DNA from: a virus
Length of the DNA stretch: 44,664 nucleotides
Virus record (IMG/VR): IMGVR_UViG_3300025009_000030
Span: 1 to 44,664 of that record
Direction: 5' to 3' (one strand)
Made by a program: the position numbers and the translations under genes. Positions within the stretch are counted from its first letter, which is position 1. The number at the start of each line of letters is the position of its first letter. The notes under the pieces are model-generated. The model searched no databases. It was given only the letters and a program-made list of their open reading frames with translations, and was not told the DNA's origin. Of this stretch, positions 38,738 to 44,664 are shown piece by piece.

Positions 38738-39534
38738 TAGTAACTCGCATATTTAGGGTCAATTCCCTGCACGTAGTTGAATGTGTTGTGTCTCCTGTCT
38801 CTCATCTCTCTCTCTTTAGCCATAGCCTGATTCAAGAGTTCTATGATTACAGGATCATCTTTTCCGGTTTGTGAGATGTTATCTCGGTAGACATTCACAA
38901 CTGCCATCCACTTCAACCACTCCATATTTACATTCGGTGAAACAACTGTGCTGTATGCAGATAGAGAGGCGTGTGGACTTCTGTACCACAGCCTTATCTT
39001 CATGCCAGCAGTAGTCGGGGCTTTCTTCGGGTCGAAGTAGAGATACCCACCGTTTTCTTCCCAATAATAGTTAGGGGCGTAGGTGTAGGGGGAATCAGCA
39101 GAGGTAGCCACTTCCACTCTCTTGACACCTGAAACACCAGTAGGAAGTGTGTAAACGTGAGTAGAAGCCAAAACTACAAGAGTAGCGTCATAAGTGACCG
39201 CTTCTCCCATTTCATCAATCGCCCTTTGGAGAGCGACTTGCATTTGGTCAAAGGAATATTTAGGTGGGGCTACGGCGTATTGAACTCCCGCTACAATAGC
39301 ACCGCCAACAGTAGAAGGTACGGTTATCGTGTTTTCAGAGTATGCAGAAATTCTTGACGCTACGCCACTATAAGTACCACTCAATAGAAACAAAGTACCA
39401 TCGAGCCAGTATTCAGCAGGTTCGGTTCTATTTGTGTCTATAAGTGTGGTGGTCGAACCACCAGTAGCAGTTCCAACCCTAACGCCACCAAGAATTTCGG
39501 CAACGTCTAGCATTACATCTGCAAGCGTTGTCAT
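38737..39534 (-). CDS. Head-tail adaptor (gp11-like)
   Basis: Encodes 265 aa. N-terminal helix then beta-rich middle (GSTTTLIDTNRTEPAEYWLDGTLFLLSG), then QMQVALQRAIDEMGEAVTYD, a pattern seen in podoviral adaptors. It joins the portal to the nozzle. ATG after GAAGGATAACTT; a GC hairpin (39547-39568) lies immediately before. Confidence 0.75.
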   Translation of the reverse strand: MTTLADVMLDVAEILGGVRVGTATGGSTTTLIDTNRTEPAEYWLDGTLFLLSGTYSGVASRISAYSENTITVPSTVGGAIVAGVQYAVAPPKYSFDQMQVALQRAIDEMGEAVTYDATLVVLASTHVYTLPTGVSGVKRVEVATSADSPYTYAPNYYWEENGGYLYFDPKKAPTTAGMKIRLWYRSPHASLSAYSTVVSPNVNMEWLKWMAVVNVYRDNISQTGKDDPVIIELLNQAMAKEREMRDRRHNTFNYVQGIDPKYASY

Positions 39535-39546
39535 AAGTTATCCTTC

Positions 39547-39568
39547 GGGGAGGGCTTTCACCCTCCCC
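39547..39568 (-). terminator. GC-rich hairpin between capsid accessory gene and adaptor gene
   Basis: GGGGAGGG and CCCTCCCC around a 6-base loop, 8 perfect pairs. On the minus strand it is followed by GAAGGATAACTT, not by T residues, so it may be a partial terminator or an mRNA stabiliser that lowers adaptor expression relative to capsid. It ends 3 bases before the ribosome site. Confidence 0.5.
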
Positions 39569-39578
39569 TTATGGCGTT

Positions 39579-39935
39579 CTAGTGTTTGTTGTAGCGACCA
39601 GCAGGCACAACATCAATCGCAAAGGTCATGTTCGGGGTTGTCCCAGACATGGTTGCAACGTACTTGATGAACTGCATGGGGCGCACAGTGAAGAACTGCT
39701 CACCAACAGAGGTGGTCACACTCGCAAATGCGCCTAAATCCTGGTAAGTTCCACCAGTTGTAGCGCAGTGTTGCAGTTTGATCGCAGCAGTACCAGTAGC
39801 GCCAGTGATCGAGGTCACGTTCAAGCGAAACCGTAAAGGTTGCAGAACGCGAGTACCCAAGTCCACTACACTACCAGTTGTGGTCGTAGTAACAGCACCA
39901 CTTGACTTGATGATTAGGTTATTATCAGCAGGCAT
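39579..39935 (-). CDS. Capsid accessory/decoration-like protein
   Basis: Encodes 118 aa; ATG after AAGGAG. Predicted beta sandwich, Thr-rich (AVTTTTTGSVVDLG), in the spot right after the major capsid gene where decoration proteins lie (Bbp16-like layout). No enzymatic motif. Confidence 0.65.
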   Translation of the reverse strand: MPADNNLIIKSSGAVTTTTTGSVVDLGTRVLQPLRFRLNVTSITGATGTAAIKLQHCATTGGTYQDLGAFASVTTSVGEQFFTVRPMQFIKYVATMSGTTPNMTFAIDVVPAGRYNKH

Positions 39936-39945
39936 TTTAGTCTCC

Positions 39946-40914
39946 TTATGAAGCCTGAATACCGTAGATACGTGCTACGGAACGGGGGCTGACTAACATA
40001 ATGCCAGGATTCCAGTCGATGTAGGAACGGTAGGTGATCTGATCTTCCAACAGTCCAACATCTTCGGCTTCCACGTCTTTCCTCTGGAAACCTTTAAGGA
40101 ACTCGTCACCAAACTTCACAGCGTAGATTGAAGTTTCTGTACCACCAGTAACGGCAGTACCATCATTGAGTTCGGTGTTCAGGATGATTGAGGTTGATTG
40201 ATCGCCCTTCAAACCAATGTCTATGATGGCAGGCCCACCAACACCCCAAGTAACCTGTTTGCGCTCGTAGTTGTCCTTTGTGGTATCCAAAGTTCCAGCT
40301 TGGCGTAAAGCAGATTCAAGGCGCAGTTTGGTAGTCCGGTTCATCAGTAAAGCATCGGGTTTACCGTCAACGAACAGGGACATCAGTTCTTCAACCCTGT
40401 CAACCAAGAGGTTGTACCAGTTGGTTGTTGAGGTATCGGATGAAATATCAAGTCCATTACCGTCCACAGACTGACCAGCAGCAAGATCATTGATGACACG
40501 ATGGCGAATACCGACCATTTCTTTTGCATTGGTCACGGGATTGCCATTGATGAACATATCGTTGAATTTGTAAGCCAACGCCTGTGAGAACATTTTGGTT
40601 TGTACAGCACGAATATCCTGTACGGTGTTCTTGGCTTCGACATACTCTTTCGGAATGTCGATGTAGGCTGACAAGATACAGACCTGTTCCTCCATCGGTT
40701 CGAGAACGCCTTTACTAGCGGTCATTCCCTCGCCAATGTTACGGGCGGTGATGGTAGGAAGGGTTTTGTTGCGTAAGTATTCCACGCTTAGATTGCCAGT
40801 TGTCTCCCAGGGAAGTTTATCCATGATGAAGGATTCCTTGCGGAACACATCATAGATACCTTTCTTAAGAGGTTGGGTTGCCTGAGCGTAGAAATCAGAC
40901 AAAGTGTAAGACAT
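39946..40914 (-). CDS. Major capsid protein (HK97-type fold)
   Basis: Encodes 322 aa; ATG after AAGGAG. Placement after the scaffold, length and the mid-protein pattern (VEYLRNKTLP...IGEGMTASKGVLEPMEEQVCILSAYIDIPKEYVEAKNTVQD, then FNDMFINGN) fit the E-loop, spine helix and P-domain of HK97-like capsids. The A-domain C-terminal part (SLFVDGKPDALLMNRTTKLRLESALRQAG) is also typical. Confidence 0.85.
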   Translation of the reverse strand: MSYTLSDFYAQATQPLKKGIYDVFRKESFIMDKLPWETTGNLSVEYLRNKTLPTITARNIGEGMTASKGVLEPMEEQVCILSAYIDIPKEYVEAKNTVQDIRAVQTKMFSQALAYKFNDMFINGNPVTNAKEMVGIRHRVINDLAAGQSVDGNGLDISSDTSTTNWYNLLVDRVEELMSLFVDGKPDALLMNRTTKLRLESALRQAGTLDTTKDNYERKQVTWGVGGPAIIDIGLKGDQSTSIILNTELNDGTAVTGGTETSIYAVKFGDEFLKGFQRKDVEAEDVGLLEDQITYRSYIDWNPGIMLVSPRSVARIYGIQAS

Positions 40915-40932
40915 TGTTAGTCTCCTTCTAGA

Positions 40933-41640
40933 CTATTTTTTGTTGTAAGCCATTCCGAACAACTTGCTTGCATCGAGGTCAGGCAGTCCAGCACTTCCCT
41001 TTACAGGGGTGGTTGGAATCCTGGCTTGCGGATTCGCAGGTTGTTCTACCGAAGGAGTTTGTTTAGGTGCTAATCGACTTGACTTGGCTTTTACCGCCCG
41101 CTCGTAGGTTTCGTGCCATTCTCCGAAAGTTCCATCTGTTTTCACAGTGACAAATTCGGGGTCGGCGTTGGTGATGATCGTCCCGTTGTACTTGTCGGCG
41201 ATACGCCTTACATCCGCCATTAGCGGATTCTGTTGTTGAACAGGCGGGGCTTCTATCTGTTGTTCGGCTTTGATCTGTTCGCGTGTGGCTTGTTCAAGAC
41301 GTAACTTTTGTTCATACGTCAGGGGTGTTCCAGCCGCAACTTCATAAGCCTTAAGCCTGTCCTCAACTTCTTTGTTCAGTCGAGCGCCTAATTTGTCAGT
41401 GAGGCTCTGGGCTTGCTTGATTGCTTCGAGAGATTTCTGTGACGCAATCTCTGTGGCTCTCTTTTCAATCAACTCCAAAACCTTTTGTTCTGTCAAAGCT
41501 ACTTGCTGTTGTCCAGGCTCAAGTCCTTGTTCCTCCACTTTGGGCGCGGGTGTGGCTACCTCTGCCGGAGTGGGGGTTGGAACTGGTACAGGCTGCTCTA
41601 CCTGTTGGGGCTGAACCGTTGCATTTTCTAGTTCTGGCAT
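40933..41640 (-). CDS. Scaffold protein
   Basis: Encodes 235 aa. Pro/Gln/Val-rich N-terminus, a long charged coiled-coil (about 50-130, LIEKRATEIASQKSLEAIKQ...), a Pro/Gln segment and a C-terminal part that would contact the capsid protein. This is the usual composition of phage scaffolds, and it is directly upstream of the capsid gene. The ATG has AAAGGAG 8 nt before and its own TAGAAA-class promoter. Confidence 0.75.
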   Translation of the reverse strand: MPELENATVQPQQVEQPVPVPTPTPAEVATPAPKVEEQGLEPGQQQVALTEQKVLELIEKRATEIASQKSLEAIKQAQSLTDKLGARLNKEVEDRLKAYEVAAGTPLTYEQKLRLEQATREQIKAEQQIEAPPVQQQNPLMADVRRIADKYNGTIITNADPEFVTVKTDGTFGEWHETYERAVKAKSSRLAPKQTPSVEQPANPQARIPTTPVKGSAGLPDLDASKLFGMAYNKK

Positions 41641-41658
41641 ACAAATTACTCCTTTATT

Positions 41659-41687
41659 ATAGTATCATATTTGGAACATTTTTTCTA
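41659..41687 (-). promoter_or_regulatory. TAGAAA-class promoter of scaffold-capsid unit
   Basis: Minus strand TAGAAA 41687-41682, 17-bp spacer ending TGA, TACTAT 41664-41659. It starts 4 bp after the giant-gene stop. The 17 bases AAATAGAAAAAATGTTC are shared with the promoter at 11310-11338. Confidence 0.75.
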
Positions 41688-41690
41688 TTT

Positions 41691-44664
41691 TTAGTTACCG
41701 TATTTACTACTTAGATAGTTCAAGATCGGTTTCAATTCAGGGTGTTTCTCTATGTACTCCTCCTTCCAGGCTTGTGCTTCTGCTAATTCAGGGTTTGCAT
41801 CCCAGAATCCAGAGCGTTGATTCTTAGGTAAACTCCAATAGGTGTCCCATAAAGCAGAGTAGTTGGGATATAAACTATCCATCTCACGCTTGTAAGAACC
41901 ATATATAGAGGAATTGCTATCTGTCCAGAATGAATCCTGTGGTACTGGTTTACCTGTAATGGCAGGTTCTATGACCTTGCTCATCCACTTCTTGATAGTT
42001 CCGTATGGTCTGCCAGCCTGTTCCCACTCATAAGCGAGTAACTCCCACGCACCAGCAGTTAGTTGAATACCAGTCGAGTAGTAGTCGTTCAGTTGCTTCA
42101 AGAGTGCGCTGTCAAAGTTTGACAATGTAACATCAGGATTCTTTGAAACATTGACTGGTTGAGTGCTTGCGAACACTACGGATATTTCAGGGTGATCCTG
42201 CTCGTACTTATCTTTCCAGCTCCAGTAGGCTTTGAGTGAGGGGTTGGCTTTGAGGAACGCTGACTGCTCATTCTTTGGAAGGTCGTAGTAGGCGTTCTGT
42301 AGAGCGTAGTACAAGGGGAACATAGCCTCTCGTTCCTTGATGAACTGGTCGTAAGACTTGGTAATATCTTCTGACCACATTTCAAGATTCTGTACTTCAT
42401 CCGGTGCGGAGAAGTCGGGTAATGCTTCCGGTTTAGGAACTGTATTTCCTATTGTCTTTGTCCAGATCAACAAGGTTTCAAGAGGGATCATAGCCTGTGC
42501 TTCTGAACCACCGTTGAGGAATCTCTTTTCAAAGTCCTCACCGAGAGCGTCCCTGATAATCCTCTGGTTGGCTTTAGCTGCGACACCATAGGTATCCCAA
42601 ATATCTCCAATGATGAATTGCTTTAGTCGTGCTTCTGGGTCTTTTGTGTACAAAGCACTACGAGTTTCATATTCAGGGTGTTCGTTATAGAACTCTGTCA
42701 GTGCAGTTTTATCCCCCGACTTCCACTTGTTGTAAGCAAGGCTATATTCTGCTTGTTGATTCTTGTAGATGAGTTCTCCCTGTGGCAGTAAACCTTGTGG
42801 GAAGATAGACTGGAATGTAGCAGTGGTAATCTGCCAGAAGTTCGCACCGTTCAAAGCACCAACAATAGGCAGAATGCCAGGTGTTTTTAGAGAAAGTTCC
42901 TGTGCTACTCTCTTGTCTGCTTCTTCCCAAACAGTACCTTGATGACTTATCATGGCTTCTTTGGCTTCTCTTGAATTGATAGTGCCTTCAAATGCCATGT
43001 TGGATAACATTCTCTCCACGTAGTAGTCGCCAAACTGACCGTATTTGGCAACAGATGGTGACATTCCTATGGCTTTACGGGCGTTGGTTTCCAACCATGT
43101 GAGAGGAGTAGAGCCAGGTTTAGCACCCAAAAGACTTTCAATAGCCTGTCCTGTTTTCAATGCCGGAGTAGGACTGATCTTTTCTGGATGCCCCCACCCC
43201 AATCTCCACAAAATATCCCACTGCATACCAGGCTGCATCAAGAGACTAACAATACTGGATGGGTCTGATAAAGCACTCTCATCAGTAGCCTTTGACATAG
43301 CCAGATTCCACAGGTCGCCAGTCATTTTCTGTTTGGCTTCTTCTGCCTGTGCTTTAGATATTTTCCCTGCTTTGACCATATCGTTCAGGGCGTATCCAGC
43401 ACTCGTAGTAATATCTTCTTCTATTCCCATAATCTTTGAGAAGGGCTGTAGGGCTTGCGAGAACGGATAGAGTTGTGCCATCGGGTCTGACCACAATGTA
43501 TCTCCCATCCAATCAGGTAAATAAGGGGCAAATGCGCTCATCTTACCTTCTAGCCTTGAAGGGATACCGCTACGCTCCATGTTCTCCTGCGCCTGTCGGT
43601 AGCGGAAATACTGGTTGAAGATGGCAGGTCGATCAACCATTCTCAAAGCCCAGTTTCTCATGGTGTTGGTGTACCAAAATTGATACGGAAAGACGAAAGA
43701 TAAGGTGTTGTCAAAGTTTGTCTTTTTTGTGTAGTTGAGCATCACAAAATCTCGTTGAGATTCAGCCCAACTTTGAGCAAAATACTTATCAGAAGCAAGG
43801 TTCTGTTTCTCCAGAGCCAACCACTTCTTTATTGCGGGCATCATTTCAGGGGGGATACCCTGCTTCGGTTTAGGATTGTTTATCGCATCATACGCACTCG
43901 CCTTGATACTGTTCAACAAACTCTGGAGATAGGCGTATCCACCTTCGGTTGCGATCATGCTTTGGTTGGGAACAGAGGGGGTAGTACCAAAAGGTTGTTT
44001 GTTTAGTTCTTCTTGTTGTAAGCGTAGTCCGTCTAATTGTTGTTGGAGATTGGCTAGTTCTGGATTAGGTTGAGTAGATTCATTGTTTGCAGAATAATCT
44101 TGGTATTGTTTTTTTATTTCATATTCTGCCTTACCTGTTTTTGAAGTACGGATTGGTTTATCTCCAATCAATCCATCAGCAATTAGTTTATTGACTAATG
44201 CCGCCCCAGATTTAGAAACAGCATCCATAGTTACTGTCTTTGCGCCATTGGCAGACATAAGTGCCAATGCCTGTGAGACTAATTCAGTTCCCTTACCAGA
44301 ACCCCTTAGATTCTCTGGAACTTCAACATAGAATAATTCCCCACGTGTAGACGAAGAAAACACACCAGGGAAATCTGCATTTACAACATATCCCTGAACA
44401 AACCCGCCGTCCTTATGGTTCATCTGAAATTGTTCTTTATCCCCAATACCAACCTTTGTAGTAATACTTCCATCTTTTGACAAAGGAATGTAATAACCAG
44501 TGTTCTCATCTACCTTGACATTGAAATTTCTTTGTTTAGAAACAACTTCCGGTTGTGCCTTCTGTAACTCTGCTATCCTTGCTTCTACTTCTGCTATCTG
44601 TTGTTGAACAATAACCTTCTTTGGTTGGTTACTGTTGAACAGGTCGTGTGAACCCTGTACTTCC
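41691..44664 (-). CDS. Giant virion protein, C-terminal part with GNAT-like domain (continues from base 1)
   Basis: This is the rest of the 2,311-aa protein; positions 44538-44664 duplicate 1-127. Residues about 1410-1490 look like a GNAT acetyltransferase core: a beta strand ending VEVPENL, then the acetyl-CoA loop RGSGKG (about 1441-1446), then an AALVNKLIADGL helix. Next comes a Gln-rich coiled segment, then an aromatic stretch FVFPYQFWYTNTMRNW (about 1644-1659). The C-terminus carries two copies of a ~50-residue module, LPKN-x2-S-x-F...NP-x-L...WK-x2-Y...HPE, at about 42178-42325 and 41694-41873. The GNAT domain could modify host proteins after ejection, but that is inference. A small internal promoter for the scaffold follows the stop codon directly. 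Confidence 0.85.
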   Translation of the reverse strand, partial: EVQGSHDLFNSNQPKKVIVQQQIAEVEARIAELQKAQPEVVSKQRNFNVKVDENTGYYIPLSKDGSITTKVGIGDKEQFQMNHKDGGFVQGYVVNADFPGVFSSSTRGELFYVEVPENLRGSGKGTELVSQALALMSANGAKTVTMDAVSKSGAALVNKLIADGLIGDKPIRTSKTGKAEYEIKKQYQDYSANNESTQPNPELANLQQQLDGLRLQQEELNKQPFGTTPSVPNQSMIATEGGYAYLQSLLNSIKASAYDAINNPKPKQGIPPEMMPAIKKWLALEKQNLASDKYFAQSWAESQRDFVMLNYTKKTNFDNTLSFVFPYQFWYTNTMRNWALRMVDRPAIFNQYFRYRQAQENMERSGIPSRLEGKMSAFAPYLPDWMGDTLWSDPMAQLYPFSQALQPFSKIMGIEEDITTSAGYALNDMVKAGKISKAQAEEAKQKMTGDLWNLAMSKATDESALSDPSSIVSLLMQPGMQWDILWRLGWGHPEKISPTPALKTGQAIESLLGAKPGSTPLTWLETNARKAIGMSPSVAKYGQFGDYYVERMLSNMAFEGTINSREAKEAMISHQGTVWEEADKRVAQELSLKTPGILPIVGALNGANFWQITTATFQSIFPQGLLPQGELIYKNQQAEYSLAYNKWKSGDKTALTEFYNEHPEYETRSALYTKDPEARLKQFIIGDIWDTYGVAAKANQRIIRDALGEDFEKRFLNGGSEAQAMIPLETLLIWTKTIGNTVPKPEALPDFSAPDEVQNLEMWSEDITKSYDQFIKEREAMFPLYYALQNAYYDLPKNEQSAFLKANPSLKAYWSWKDKYEQDHPEISVVFASTQPVNVSKNPDVTLSNFDSALLKQLNDYYSTGIQLTAGAWELLAYEWEQAGRPYGTIKKWMSKVIEPAITGKPVPQDSFWTDSNSSIYGSYKREMDSLYPNYSALWDTYWSLPKNQRSGFWDANPELAEAQAWKEEYIEKHPELKPILNYLSSKYGN
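42110..42124. promoter_or_regulatory. Perfect palindrome TGTCAAAGTTTGACA inside the giant gene
   Basis: Fourth perfect copy. It lies within the coding sequence for the C-terminal region (sense strand encodes LSNFDS). Single-mismatch copies are at 1020-1034, 13642-13656, 26785-26799, 27093-27107, 31587-31601, 32479-32493 and 36244-36258. Confidence 0.65.
44538..44664. repeat. Right copy of 127-bp terminal redundancy
   Basis: Exact repeat of bases 1-127; remove one copy to obtain the 44,537-bp circle. Both copies lie inside the giant virion-protein gene and keep its frame. Confidence 0.95.

Overview
The window is one complete circular phage genome. Bases 1-127 recur exactly at 44538-44664 and one open reading frame runs uninterrupted through that join, so the unit genome is 44,537 bp. 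I see no rRNA, tRNA, integrase, CI-type repressor or host metabolic genes. The leftward block has large terminase, portal, scaffold, HK97-type capsid protein, head-tail adaptor and a large nozzle-like protein, but no tape measure, major tail protein or tail chaperones. That points to a short-tailed (podovirus-like) virion. A GH25 endolysin, an LL-H-type holin, strong AGGAGG ribosome sites and a GAAC-N4-GTTC (Gram-positive-type LexA) site suggest a Gram-positive or other LexA-box-of-this-type host. The host cannot be named from the sequence.

Layout. (1) Leftward virion and lysis genes occupy 11278 down to 1, then continue through the circle join from 44537 down to 33186. In order: small virion proteins, a LamG + polysaccharide deacetylase spike, terminase, portal, a giant 2,311-aa virion protein with an embedded acetyltransferase-like domain, scaffold, capsid, adaptor, nozzle, a PD-(D/E)XK-like nuclease, appendage proteins, endolysin and a small membrane protein. 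(2) 11.3-12.6 kb is a divergent control region holding a ~590-nt structured RNA with its own promoter, terminator and a hammerhead ribozyme core, then hairpins and direct repeats, then the main early promoter. (3) Rightward early genes run 12636-33023. They comprise a left cluster of small proteins ending in a terminator at 16636-16660, an Erf/SSB/replication-initiator module, a long run of tiny ATGA-coupled genes, the holin, and a module of glycosyltransferases, DNA methyltransferase and phosphoesterase. Four free-standing homing-type endonucleases are interspersed. (4) At 33.0-33.2 kb the two blocks converge around a second small structured RNA.

Regulation. Six sites share an unusual promoter, TAGAAA / 16-17 bp / TGN-TAnnnT. 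They drive both ncRNAs, the first late gene, the scaffold-capsid unit, the replication initiator and the holin. A 15-bp palindrome, TGTCAAA-N-TTTGACA, occurs four times perfectly and seven times with one mismatch, in genes and between genes, like a set of stoperators. Several cistrons have conserved or mutually exclusive hairpins just before their ribosome sites.

How it works together (inference). The phage brings no polymerase, primase or helicase that I can recognise. Its initiator, Erf and SSB presumably recruit host replication. The TAGAAA promoter set then turns on virion genes, holin and the two RNAs together. The giant protein probably enters the host with the DNA.
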